Shown: positions 1-7,717 of the stretch, one piece after another
Position numbering within the stretch: the stretch's first letter is position 1
Layout of the letters: every line of letters starts with the position of its first letter
Source of the DNA: Dyella ginsengisoli LA-4
GTDB taxonomy: Bacteria; Pseudomonadota; Gammaproteobacteria; Xanthomonadales; Rhodanobacteraceae
Direction: 5' to 3'
Assembly (NCBI RefSeq): GCF_000334915.1
Contig: NZ_AMSF01000040.1
Coordinates: forward strand, 1-52,953
Length of the DNA: 52,953 nt
The notes under the pieces: model-generated
Database searches by the model: none
Seen by the model: only the letters and a program-made list of their open reading frames with translations
Told to the model about the DNA's origin: nothing
Position numbers and translations under genes: made by a program

Positions 1-141
1 GCCCGGGCGGCGGCCCGCCTCGCCGTGGTGGCGACAGGCACATGCAGACAAGGCTGCCGTCACCGGCGCGACACCCTCGCCACCGGTCGACGATGGCCAT
101 GACGCCGGGCTGCCCTGGCCGCTGGACTGAGCGCGACACCC

Positions 142-169
142 GGCCGGCTGCAAACGTATGCAGCCGGCC
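142..169. other. Perfect inverted repeat (hairpin) near window start
   Basis: Ten-base arms (142-151 and 160-169) pair perfectly around an 8-base loop. No T-run follows on either strand, so it is not a standard intrinsic terminator. It lies about 70 bases before the esterase start and may belong to the end of an upstream gene outside the window or to the esterase leader. Confidence 0.4.
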
Positions 170-236
170 AGGCGCTTCCGGCGGTGCCGGCTTGCTGCTA
201 TCCGTGGCGCTTCGTACCTCGCCCGCCACCCGCCCG

Positions 237-1187
237 ATGCCTACGTCGCCCGCCCGCCTGATCGCCCGCCTCGCCCTGCTGTTCGCCGTCGTCGCCGTGC
301 CGGCGATGGCCGCCGGGGCGTCGCTGCCGCTGCCGCACGTGGCCAGCGGCCGTGTCGTGCGGATGCAGGAAAAGTCGCGCTTCGTGCCGCCGCACACGGT
401 GGACGTGTGGCTGCCGCCGGGCTATCCGGCGCAGGCGCCGTACGCGGTGCTCTACATGTTCGACGGCCAGATGCTGTTCGACGCCACGCAGACCTGGAAC
501 CACCAGTCCTGGCGCGCCGCCGACACCGCCACCAAGCTGATCCGCGAGGGCCGCACGCGACCGTTCATCATCGTCGGCATCTGGAACGCCGGCGACCGGC
601 GCGAGAGCGAGTACTACCCGCAGAAGGTCTGGCGCTCGCTCGCCCGCGTGCAGCGCGAACGCGCCCGCGCGATGGACCTGAAGCTGCCGACCGAACCCTA
701 TTCCGATGCCTACCTGCGGTTCCTGGTGAAGGAGCTGAAGCCACGCATCGACGAGCGCTTCCGCGTGGCTGGCGATGCGGCCGACACCGCAGTGATGGGC
801 TCGAGCATGGGCGGCCTGATGGCGATGTATGCGATCAGCGAATACCCACGGGTGTTCGGTGCGGCCGGCTGCCTGTCCACGCACTGGCCAGGTACCGCGC
901 TCAAACCGCGGGCGGGCAATCCGAGCCCGGACGCCTTCGTCGCCTACCTGCGGGCGCATGCCCCTGCGCCGGCCAGCCACCGCGTCTACTTCGACCACGG
1001 CACGGCCACGCTGGATGCGATGTACGCACCGACCCAGCAGCGGGTGGACTCACTGTTCCGCGCACGCGGCTACACCGAGGCGGACTTCCACAGCCTGGTG
1101 TTCCCCGGCGCCGCACACACCGAGGCCGCCTGGGCCGCGCGGCTGGATCGGCCGATGACGTTCCTGCTTCCGCCACGGGTGCACTGA
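237..1187 (+). CDS. Secreted alpha/beta-hydrolase, putative esterase family
   Basis: Predicted 316-residue exported hydrolase of the putative esterase family (esterase D / enterochelin-esterase-like fold), which cleaves ester bonds; the substrate cannot be told. The ATG at 237 is chosen because it begins a clean signal peptide (hydrophobic LIARLALLFAVVAVPAMAAG, cleavage near AMAAG); an upstream extension to 42 has no export signal and reads as non-coding. The nucleophile elbow GSSMGG is visible with Ser190 at its centre, preceded by a family-typical 'YMFDGQMLFD' strand region and followed near the C-terminus by an FPGAAHTE segment likely carrying the catalytic His. No Shine-Dalgarno sequence is obvious. 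It stands alone, followed by a separate small gene. Family call is firm, substrate unknown. Confidence 0.8.
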   Translation: MPTSPARLIARLALLFAVVAVPAMAAGASLPLPHVASGRVVRMQEKSRFVPPHTVDVWLPPGYPAQAPYAVLYMFDGQMLFDATQTWNHQSWRAADTATKLIREGRTRPFIIVGIWNAGDRRESEYYPQKVWRSLARVQRERARAMDLKLPTEPYSDAYLRFLVKELKPRIDERFRVAGDAADTAVMGSSMGGLMAMYAISEYPRVFGAAGCLSTHWPGTALKPRAGNPSPDAFVAYLRAHAPAPASHRVYFDHGTATLDAMYAPTQQRVDSLFRARGYTEADFHSLVFPGAAHTEAAWAARLDRPMTFLLPPRVH

Positions 1188-1361
1188 ACCGCGGCGCGAT
1201 GGATCGCCCTGTCGGCGGACGGATGCTCCGCCGCCGCAGGACGGTGGCGCGGAGCAACTCCGGCAGGCACACTCAAGGCATCGGCATGATGCCTGGCGCG
1301 GCCAGCGTGCCAGCGATGAACACCACGGACCAATCCAACCACGACAGGGAGAGTCAGACCC

Positions 1362-1742
1362 ATGATGTTCCGTCGCCTTGCGCGCCTTTGCGATAGCTCC
1401 AGCCGCCGGATCGCCCGTGCCGCCCTTGCCGCGGCGGTGGCGCTGCCGGCCACCGCCGCCATCGCGCAGTCCACCACTACCCATATCTTCGGCCAGGGCC
1501 CGGCCGGAGCGAAGGTCGACGCGCGCAGTGACACCGGCGCGCATCGCTCGACCACCATCCGCGACAACGGTCGCTACGATCTTCGTACATTGCCGATGGG
1601 CACCTACACGGTGACCCTGACCGCGGCAGGCGTGGTCACCGACACACGCAGGAACATCCCGCTGATGGTCGGGCGTGGCGCCGAAGTCGATTTCGCCTGC
1701 CCGCACGACCAGTGCAGCGCAAGCGCGCCGAAATCGCCCTGA
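1362..1742 (+). CDS. Small secreted stand-alone Oar-type / carboxypeptidase-regulatory-like domain protein
   Basis: Predicted 126-residue exported protein with an N-terminal signal peptide ([18 protein letters not shown]) and then a single beta-sandwich-like domain. The segment [16 protein letters not shown] followed by '[19 protein letters not shown]' strongly resembles the N-terminal domain that precedes the plug in Oar-like TonB-dependent receptors of Xanthomonadales, but no receptor barrel follows. Two cysteines near the C-terminus (CPHDQC) may form a disulfide. A GGGAGA ribosome site lies just before ATGATG; the first ATG is used. A paralogue is at 21743-22117 on the other strand, with the same layout and a similar CTQGHC tail. 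Function unknown; a periplasmic binding or scaffold role is only a guess. Confidence 0.75.
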   Translation: MMFRRLARLCDSSSRRIARAALAAAVALPATAAIAQSTTTHIFGQGPAGAKVDARSDTGAHRSTTIRDNGRYDLRTLPMGTYTVTLTAAGVVTDTRRNIPLMVGRGAEVDFACPHDQCSASAPKSP

Positions 1743-1857
1743 TCGGTCCCGGCCGGGGGCCGGAAGGCCGTCGGCCCCGATCACCGGTACGCTGGCGTTG
1801 ATTCCCCGTTGTGCCGCCCCAGATCGGGAAGTCCCGCCCCATCGAGGAGTCGAACCC

Positions 1858-2370
1858 GTGACCGCATCCACCGAACGCGCCATCCTCGCCGGCGGCTGTT
1901 TCTGGGGCGTGCAGGAACTGATCCGCCAGCAACCCGGAGTCGTCGCCACGCGCGTAGGCTATTCCGGTGGCGACGTGGCGCACGCCACCTATCGCAACCA
2001 CGGTACCCATGCCGAGGCGGTGGAGATCGTTTTCGACCCGGCAGCCACCAGCTATCGCGCGCTGCTGGAGTTCTTTTTCCAGATCCACGATCCGACCACG
2101 CGCGATCGCCAGGGCAACGACGTCGGCATGAGCTACCGCTCGGCGATCTACTACACCAGCCCGGAACAGAAGGCGGTCGCCGAGGACACCATCGCCGACG
2201 TCGAGGCGTCCGGCCTGTGGCCGGGCAAGGTGGTCACCGAGGTCGCCCCGGCCGGCGATTTCTGGGAAGCCGAGCCCGAGCACCAGGACTACCTGCAACG
2301 GTATCCGAACGGATACACCTGCCACTTCGTGCGGCCGGGCTGGAAGCTGCCCCGGCGCGACCGCGCCTGA
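1858..2370 (+). CDS. msrA: Peptide-methionine (S)-S-oxide reductase MsrA
   Basis: Cytosolic repair enzyme of 170 residues that reduces the S-epimer of methionine sulfoxide in proteins and free methionine, recycled by thioredoxin. The catalytic motif GGCFWG lies at the N-terminus, followed by the family segments '[13 protein letters not shown]', '[11 protein letters not shown]', '[18 protein letters not shown]' and 'YRSAIYY'; the length is typical for the family. The start is a GTG preceded at good distance by GAGGAG (1844-1849); an upstream in-frame extension is not conserved-looking. No MsrB is adjacent. Gene stands alone between a small secreted protein and a hypothetical gene. Confidence 0.95.
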   Translation: MTASTERAILAGGCFWGVQELIRQQPGVVATRVGYSGGDVAHATYRNHGTHAEAVEIVFDPAATSYRALLEFFFQIHDPTTRDRQGNDVGMSYRSAIYYTSPEQKAVAEDTIADVEASGLWPGKVVTEVAPAGDFWEAEPEHQDYLQRYPNGYTCHFVRPGWKLPRRDRA

Positions 2371-2476
2371 GCAAGGATCGCCGGGGCGCTGTGCGCCGCG
2401 GCTCCGGCGGTGTCAAAATCCCGCGCCGCGCCCAGCGGTTGCGGGCAACCCCGACGCGCCAAAGGATCCAGGCACC

Positions 2477-2929
2477 GTGGAACTCGTATTCACCAAGGGA
2501 ACCGGCAAGTACGACCGTATGGACGTGCTCAGGAACGGCGTGCCGACCGAGGCGATCGACTGCCCCAGGCAGCGGATCATTCCGCACGACATGGTCCACT
2601 ACGCGGTGGAAAGCACCCTGCACCGACGGGGCTTCATCGGCCGGGTGCATGACGGCGAGGCGGCATCGTTCCAGATGCGGGGCGATGCGGAGAGCGACGG
2701 TGTCGAGCGGCTGGTGGAGGTCTTCCAGGCCGACGGCTGGTCCGGCTGGAATACCCCGCCCGCCGACATGCTGGATCTCTACCAGGTCACCTGCCGGGCC
2801 CGCGCGTGCGAGCCCCTGCCGGTACGGGTGGACGACGTGGACGCGATCCGAAGCTGCCTGCTCGACCTGACCGCGCGCTGGGAGCCCCTCGCCGCCGGCG
2901 AGTCGCTGACGTTGCGGTTCGAGCGGTAA
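2477..2929 (+). CDS. Conserved hypothetical protein, 150 residues
   Basis: I do not recognise a function. The product is a soluble, mildly acidic protein with no signal peptide or membrane segment, starting 'MELVFTKGTGKYDRMDVLRN'. The sequence looks genuinely coding: balanced composition, a GTG start preceded by AAGGA, and a C-terminus rich in beta-like alternation ('ESLTLRFER'). It lies about 100 bases after msrA on the same strand, so co-transcription is possible, and is convergent with the NTF2-like gene that follows. Confidence 0.65.
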   Translation: MELVFTKGTGKYDRMDVLRNGVPTEAIDCPRQRIIPHDMVHYAVESTLHRRGFIGRVHDGEAASFQMRGDAESDGVERLVEVFQADGWSGWNTPPADMLDLYQVTCRARACEPLPVRVDDVDAIRSCLLDLTARWEPLAAGESLTLRFER

Positions 2930-2949
2930 CCGTCACCGCGCCGTCGGAC

Positions 2950-3426
2950 TCAGCTGGAGTGGTCCAGGATGATCTTCCAGCCATCCGGCGTCTTTTCCCA
3001 CAGCAGCGAATAGACGCCGTCGTCCTGCGCGACGCTGCCGTGCGCCTTGCGATCGAGATGGAAGCGGCCGGTCACCGCGGCGTAACGCACCGCGCCGGAC
3101 GCACCGGGCAACAGGCGGACATCCAGATCGGAAAAGGTGAGCTGCCCCATCTGCTCTCTCGTCGCGTAGTGCTCGCGGTAGCTGGCGAGGATTTCCCGAT
3201 AGCCCTTGCGCACCGAGCTGCCGACGAAGGTGGTGTCCGGGGCGTCTTTGTAGCCGCGCATGAAGCCATCGACGTCGCCCCGGTTCCAGGCCGCCTGCTG
3301 GTCGGCCATGACCCGGCGGATCGCCGATGCGTCATCGCCCGGCGCGGTCGACGCAGCTGCGTGGGCCACAGCGGACATGCCGGCGAGCAACAGGATCACG
3401 ACAACATGGCGAAACAGGCGGTGCAT
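2950..3426 (-). CDS. Secreted NTF2-like / SnoaL-type (DUF4440-like) protein
   Basis: Predicted 158-residue exported protein with a signal peptide (VVVILLLAGMSAVAHA) and a single cone-shaped NTF2-like domain. The opening helix 'DDASAIRRVMADQQAAWNRGDVDGFMRGY' and the end 'YSLLWEKTPDGWKIILDHSS' are characteristic of the DUF4440/SnoaL-like group. Members are small-molecule-binding or lyase-like proteins; no catalytic role can be assigned here. The start at 3426 is used because the next ATG upstream (3453) adds a non-signal extension. The gene runs convergently with the preceding 150-residue hypothetical gene. Confidence 0.8.
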   Translation of the reverse strand: MHRLFRHVVVILLLAGMSAVAHAAASTAPGDDASAIRRVMADQQAAWNRGDVDGFMRGYKDAPDTTFVGSSVRKGYREILASYREHYATREQMGQLTFSDLDVRLLPGASGAVRYAAVTGRFHLDRKAHGSVAQDDGVYSLLWEKTPDGWKIILDHSS

Positions 3427-3490
3427 GGCGATTCCCCGTGGTGGCCAAGGCATCGATGCTAGCGCGTGCGCTGCGCCGTGTGCGTTTCGC

Positions 3491-3859
3491 TCAGCGGGCC
3501 GCGGTCCTGCGCCGGGCCGTCTTGGCGCGCTCGGCGGACTGCACCCGATGGGCGTTCATGATCGCGCCGATCAGCCCCGGGAAGCGCTGCTCGATCTCCG
3601 GGCAGCGCGAGGTGTTGCGCATCTCCACGCCATGGCGCTCGCTGCGGATCAGCCCGGCCTCGCGCAGCACGCGAAAATGCTGGGACAGGGTCGACTTGGG
3701 GATGTCGCGGTCGCGGATGGTCAGGAAGGTGGAACAGGTCTGGGGACAGCCGGCGTTGGCCAGCTCGGCGTAGATCGCCACCCGCACGGGATCGGACAGC
3801 GCATGGAGGATCGCCTCCACGCTGACGTCGTCGATCGAGGGGTGGGTCAGGGGTCGCAT
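3491..3859 (-). CDS. ArsR-family winged-helix transcriptional regulator
   Basis: A 122-residue DNA-binding regulator. The segment 'ILHALSDPVRVAIYAELA' and the recognition helix region 'IPKSTLSQHFRVLREAGLI' are typical ArsR winged-helix elements, followed by 'RSERHGVEMRNTSRC' as the wing. Cysteines are present in CPQTCSTF but there is no CXC metal motif like ArsR/SmtB, so it belongs to the broader metal-independent group. It is divergent from the SDR gene at 3963 and the spacer holds nested inverted repeats, so it probably represses both itself and the SDR gene. Confidence 0.88.
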   Translation of the reverse strand: MRPLTHPSIDDVSVEAILHALSDPVRVAIYAELANAGCPQTCSTFLTIRDRDIPKSTLSQHFRVLREAGLIRSERHGVEMRNTSRCPEIEQRFPGLIGAIMNAHRVQSAERAKTARRRTAAR

Positions 3860-3889
3860 GGCGGCGATTCTAGCAGCCCTTGATTCTTT

Positions 3890-3930
3890 GTTCTTAAGTT
3901 CATAAGTTACGAACTACGGCATTTAAGAAC
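3890..3930. promoter_or_regulatory. Nested inverted repeats between arsR-type regulator and SDR gene
   Basis: An AT-rich stretch in an otherwise GC-rich region. The outer arms GTTCTTAA (3890-3897) and TTAAGAAC (3923-3930) are perfect complements; inside them AGTTC (3897-3901) and GAACT (3911-3915) also pair. This is the expected form of an operator for a dimeric ArsR-type repressor in a divergent promoter. A weak -35/-10 pair (TTGATT 3880-3885, TAAGTT 3903-3908) overlaps it towards the SDR gene. Confidence 0.6.
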
Positions 3931-3962
3931 CCATCCATCAACCCCACGCAAGGAATCCCGAC

Positions 3963-4709
3963 ATGAGCAAGCTCACCGGAAAAGTCGCCCTGGTCACCGG
4001 TGCCTCCAAGGGTATTGGTGCCGCCATTGCGCGCACCCTGGCCGCCGAAGGCGCCGCCGTCATCGTGAACTACGCCTCCAGCAAGGCCGGCGCCGACGCC
4101 GTGGTCGCCGACATCGCCAAGGCGGGCGGCAAGGCCGTCGCCGTACGCGGCGACGTGTCCAGCGCGGCCGATGCCCAGGCCCTGGCCGATGCCGCCGTCG
4201 AGCACTTCGGCCGGCTCGACATCCTCGTCAACAACTCCGGCGTCTACGAGTTCGGTGCGCTGGAGGAGATCACCGAGGAGCACTATCACAAGCAGTTCAA
4301 CGTCAACGTGCTCGGTCTGCTGCTGGTGACCCAGGCTGCGGCGAAGCGGATGGGATAAGGCGGCAGCATCGTCAACGTCAGTTCGCTGGTCACCCGCATC
4401 GTGCCACCGGCCAGCGCCGTCTACAGCGGCACCAAGGGCGCGGTGGACGCGATCACCGGCGTGCTGTCGCAGGAGCTGGGCCCGCGCAGGATCCGCGTCA
4501 ACGCGGTGAATCCCGGCGTGGTGTCGACCGAGGGTACGCAGTCGGCCGGCATCATCGGCTCGGAGTTCGAGACGGGCGCCGCGGCGAAGACTCCGCTGGG
4601 CCGTATCGGCCAGCCGCAGGACATCGCCTCGATCGTCGCGTTCCTGGCCTCCGACGATTCGTACTGGCTCAACGGCGAGATCCTGTTCGCCTCCGGCGGC
4701 ATGCGTTGA
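3963..4709 (+). pseudogene. SDR-family oxidoreductase interrupted by an in-frame TAA
   Basis: Reading straight through gives a full 248-residue short-chain dehydrogenase: cofactor motif TGASKGIG near residue 14, 'NNSGVYEFG', catalytic Ser in NVSSLV, catalytic YSGTK, and a normal end 'SGGMR'. The TAA at 4356-4358 splits it after 'AAKRMG', just before 'GGSIVNVSS', without changing frame. A glutamate (GAA) would fit that place in many relatives, so one G-to-T change explains it. No clear restart codon with a ribosome site follows; the second half would lack the cofactor-binding fold. It may be a recent nonsense mutation or a sequencing error. The gene is divergent from the ArsR-type regulator. 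Confidence 0.85.
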
Positions 4710-4795
4710 TGCATTGAGCGTCGTCGCGGGCACCTTGCCGTGGATGCCCGCACGGGAGACGGCCCGCCCCTCGCCGGGGCGGGCCGTTCCGCTTT

Positions 4796-5680
4796 TCAGT
4801 GCGCCGCCACGGCGGTGGCGCCGATCGCGGTGAGTTCGTCGATCACCGCCGCATCCAGCGACAGCGCGGCGGCCGCGAGGTTCTCGCGCAGGTGGCCCAG
4901 CGACGAGGTGCCGGGAATCAGCAGGATGTTCGGCGCGCGCGCCAACAACCATGCCAGTGCCACCTGCATCGGCGTGGCGCCCAGGCGGCGGGCGACGGAC
5001 GACAGCGCGTCCGACTGCAACGGCGTGAAACCACCCAGCGGGAAGAACGGCACGTAGGCGATCCCCAGCGCAGCCAGTTCGTCGATCAGCGCATCGTCGG
5101 CGCGGTGAACCAGGTTGTAGTGGTTCTGCACGCAGACCACCTCGGCGATGCCACGCGCCTGATGCACCTGGTTCGACGTGGCGTTGCTCAGTCCCAGATG
5201 GCGGATCAGTCCGCGCTGCTGCAGCTCGGCCAGCGCCGTGAACTGCGGTTCGATCGAGCCCTCGGTGGGCGCGTGGACGTCGCCCATCACCCGCAGGTTG
5301 ACCGCGTCCAGCACGTCCACGCCCAGGTTGCGCAGGTTGTCGTGCACGGCCGAGACGAGTTCTGCCGGACGCTGCGCCGGGTTCCACGAGGCATCCGCCC
5401 CGCGCACGGCGCCGACCTTGGTGACGATGGTGAGGTGGTCGACATACGGATGCAGCGCTTCGCGGATCAACCGGTTGGTGACGTGGGGGCCGTAGAAGTC
5501 GCTGGTGTCGATGTGGTCGACGCCGCTGGCCACCGCCTCGCGCAACACGGCGAGCGCGCCTGCGGGGTCTTTCGGGGGACCGAACACACCCGGCCCGGCC
5601 AGCTGCATGGCGCCGTAGCCCATGCGGGTGACGGGGCGATTCCCGAGAACGAAGGTTCCGGCGTGCGTGGCGAGACTCAT
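4796..5680 (-). CDS. Aldo/keto reductase
   Basis: A 294-residue cytosolic NADPH-dependent reductase of the aldo/keto reductase superfamily (TIM barrel). Visible family signatures are 'MGYGAMQLAGPGVFG', the catalytic Asp and Tyr in 'HIDTSDFYGPHVTN', the catalytic Lys in 'TIVTKVGA', and the cofactor-binding end 'LLIPGTSSLGHLRENL'. At the usual catalytic His position the sequence reads 'DAVNLRVMGD', as in several AKR subgroups lacking that His. Start chosen at 5680 because the AKR fold begins there ('MSLATHAGTFVLG') and an AGTCCC/GGAGTCCC-like region precedes it; the long upstream extension lies across the LysR gene and is antisense shadow. Divergent from the LysR gene, which probably controls it. 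Confidence 0.92.
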   Translation of the reverse strand: MSLATHAGTFVLGNRPVTRMGYGAMQLAGPGVFGPPKDPAGALAVLREAVASGVDHIDTSDFYGPHVTNRLIREALHPYVDHLTIVTKVGAVRGADASWNPAQRPAELVSAVHDNLRNLGVDVLDAVNLRVMGDVHAPTEGSIEPQFTALAELQQRGLIRHLGLSNATSNQVHQARGIAEVVCVQNHYNLVHRADDALIDELAALGIAYVPFFPLGGFTPLQSDALSSVARRLGATPMQVALAWLLARAPNILLIPGTSSLGHLRENLAAAALSLDAAVIDELTAIGATAVAAH

Positions 5681-5720
5681 GAGGGACTCCTGGGGATATC
5701 GCGGCGGGGTTGCCGCTGGG

Positions 5721-5753
5721 ATCGACACTCTAGGCTCCAGGCACCGTGTCGAT
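5721..5753. promoter_or_regulatory. Inverted repeat in the AKR/LysR divergent spacer
   Basis: Perfect 8-base arms ATCGACAC (5721-5728) and GTGTCGAT (5746-5753) lie in the 114-base spacer between the aldo/keto reductase and LysR genes. A dyad in this place is the usual recognition site of a LysR-type regulator acting on itself and its divergent neighbour. Confidence 0.55.
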
Positions 5754-5794
5754 AATCCGGCACAATCGGCACGGGCCGTACGGATTTCAGGACA

Positions 5795-6727
5795 ATGGAT
5801 ACCGAGCTGCGCGATCTGTTCGCTTTTCTCGCCGTGGTGCGTGCCGGCGGTTTCCGCGAGGGCGCGCGGGCCAGCGGCAGCTCGGCCTCGCGCCTGAGCG
5901 ACAGCGTGCGGCGGCTGGAGTCGCGCATGGGCGTCAGGCTGCTCCATCGCACGACCCGCAGCGTCGTGCCGACCGAGGCGGGCGCGCGGTTGGCCGAGCG
6001 GCTGGTCCCGGCACTGGGCGAGGTCGAGGCCGCGCTGGACGTGGTCAACCACTACCGCAACCGCCCCGCCGGCACGCTGCGACTGAACGTCCCGGCCACG
6101 GTGGCGCGGCTGGTGCTGCCGTCCATCGTGACGCCGTTCCTGCAGACCTACCCGGAGATCCGGCTGGAAGTGATCGTCGAGGACGGCTTCGTCGACCTGG
6201 TCGCCGCCGGCTGCGATGCCGGCGTGCGCTACGACGAGCGGCTGGAAAAGGACATGGTGGCGATCCCGATCGGCCCGCGCACCCAGCGCATGGCCACCGC
6301 CGCGGCGCCCGCCTACCTCGACCGGCGCGGCCGGCCGGAGCACCCGCGCGACCTGCTCGGGCACACCTGCATCCGCGGCCAGTTCGCCAGCGGGCACATC
6401 CCCACCTGGGAGTTCGAGCGCGACGGCGAGATCGTGCGCGTCGACCCGGATGGTCCGCTGCTGGTACGGCTGGGTGCCGCCGCCGACCTGGCCCTGCGCA
6501 CGGCGATCGACGGGCTGGGCGTCATCCACCTGTTCGAGGCATGGCTGCAGCCGCATCTGGAGCGCGGCGAGCTCGAACCGGTGCTGCAGCCCTGGTGGCA
6601 GACTTTCAGCGGTCCGTATCTCTACTATCCCGGCCGCCGACACCTGCCCGCGCCGCTGCGGGCATTCGTGGATTTCGTGAAGGATCGTGGCGTCGCCTCG
6701 ACCGTAACCCGATCCGGACCGGGCTGA
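5795..6727 (+). CDS. LysR-family transcriptional regulator
   Basis: A 310-residue regulator with an N-terminal winged helix-turn-helix (residues about 5-65: 'DLFAFLAVVRAGGFREGARA', 'RLSDSVRRLESRMGVRLL', 'TEAGARLAERL') and a C-terminal ligand-binding domain beginning with 'GTLRLNVPATVARLVLPSI'. The binding domain resembles the subgroup often found next to oxidoreductases. It is divergent from the aldo/keto reductase gene, with a shared spacer carrying an 8-base dyad, so it probably activates or represses that gene in response to a small molecule, which cannot be identified from sequence. Confidence 0.92.
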   Translation: MDTELRDLFAFLAVVRAGGFREGARASGSSASRLSDSVRRLESRMGVRLLHRTTRSVVPTEAGARLAERLVPALGEVEAALDVVNHYRNRPAGTLRLNVPATVARLVLPSIVTPFLQTYPEIRLEVIVEDGFVDLVAAGCDAGVRYDERLEKDMVAIPIGPRTQRMATAAAPAYLDRRGRPEHPRDLLGHTCIRGQFASGHIPTWEFERDGEIVRVDPDGPLLVRLGAAADLALRTAIDGLGVIHLFEAWLQPHLERGELEPVLQPWWQTFSGPYLYYPGRRHLPAPLRAFVDFVKDRGVASTVTRSGPG

Positions 6728-6841
6728 AGCGTGCCCCGTCGAGCGTGCTAGTCTGCGGCGTGTGAAAAGCCTCGCGCATCGACCGGTGAGCCTGGGCCAC
6801 GCGGAGATCGCCAAGGCTTGATTACCGGGAGATCCAGCGGT

Positions 6842-7717
6842 TTGAGTTTCGCACGCCACCTCTGCGCTGCTGCCCTGATCTCCCTGGCCCTGGTCGCCGT
6901 CACGGCCCGTGCGGCGACACCGCTGCGAGTGATCTATCCGGTTCCTGGGACCGCGAACGATCCACGTGAGAGCTATCCCCTGAAGGTGCTGCACCTGGCG
7001 CTCGAGCGCAGCGGCGAGCCCTACATGCTGAAGTCAGCCGACGTGCCGACGCAGCAGGCCCGCAGCCTGCGGCTGCTGGAGGAAGGCGAGGGACTGGACA
7101 TCGTCTGGTCGGTTACCAGCCGCGAGCGCGAACACAGGCTCCTGCCGATCCGTATCCCCATCGACCGCGGCCTGTTCGGCTGGCGTGTGCTGCTGATCCG
7201 CCCCAGCGAACAAGCCCGCATGGACGGCATCCGCTCAGTGGCCGGACTGGCAAGGTTGTGGGGCGGCCAGGGCCACGACTGGCCGGATCTCGCCGTGCTC
7301 CAGGCAAATGGGCTCCGGGTCGTCGCGAGTCCCACCTATGAGGGCCTTTTCGCCATGCTGCGCCTGGGGCGGATCGACTATTTCCCCCGCGCGATTTCCG
7401 AGGCGCAGCCGGAGCTGGCGCAGCAGAATGGGCGGCAACTGACGATCGAAAAGCACCTACTGCTGCACTACCCGTCGGCCCAGTATTTCTTCGTCAATCC
7501 ACGCAACCATGCGCTGGCAGAGGCGTTGACCCGGGGCCTGGAACGTGCCATCGCCGACGGCAGCATGCGCCGACTTTTCGAGAGCACCTACGGATCGCTC
7601 ACCCGCGATCTCGGACTGAGCGGCCGCGTACGCCTCGAGCTTGCCAATCCGGATTTCCCCGCCGATGCTCCACTGGACCGTCCCGAACTGTGGTTCAGCC
7701 CCTCGGAGGCCAAGTGA
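6842..7717 (+). CDS. Periplasmic solute-binding-like protein (family 3 type) coupled to a diguanylate cyclase
   Basis: A 291-residue exported protein. After a signal peptide (AALISLALVAVTARA) comes a type II periplasmic binding fold like amino-acid-binding family 3: 'LRVIYPVPG', 'LEEGEGLDIVWSVTSREREHRLLPIRIPI', 'YEGLFAMLRLGRIDYFPRAISE', 'AQYFFVNPRNHALAEALTRGLERAIADGSM'. No transporter genes are nearby. The TTG at 6842 is chosen because GGGAG (6827-6831) precedes it by 10 bases and it gives the neatest signal peptide; a TTG at 6818 is possible. Its stop overlaps the start of the diguanylate cyclase gene by four bases, so it is probably a periplasmic sensor subunit feeding that enzyme rather than a transport component. 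The ligand is unknown. Confidence 0.8.
   Translation: MSFARHLCAAALISLALVAVTARAATPLRVIYPVPGTANDPRESYPLKVLHLALERSGEPYMLKSADVPTQQARSLRLLEEGEGLDIVWSVTSREREHRLLPIRIPIDRGLFGWRVLLIRPSEQARMDGIRSVAGLARLWGGQGHDWPDLAVLQANGLRVVASPTYEGLFAMLRLGRIDYFPRAISEAQPELAQQNGRQLTIEKHLLLHYPSAQYFFVNPRNHALAEALTRGLERAIADGSMRRLFESTYGSLTRDLGLSGRVRLELANPDFPADAPLDRPELWFSPSEAK

Noticed and set aside
4356-4358. Stop-codon recoding (selenocysteine or pyrrolysine) in the SDR gene
   Set aside because: The codon is TAA, not TGA or TAG, and SDR enzymes do not use Sec or Pyl there.
5681-6994. Long minus-strand reading frame extending the aldo/keto reductase across the LysR gene
   Set aside because: High GC leaves few stop codons; the extra part is Arg/His-rich and antisense to the real LysR gene.
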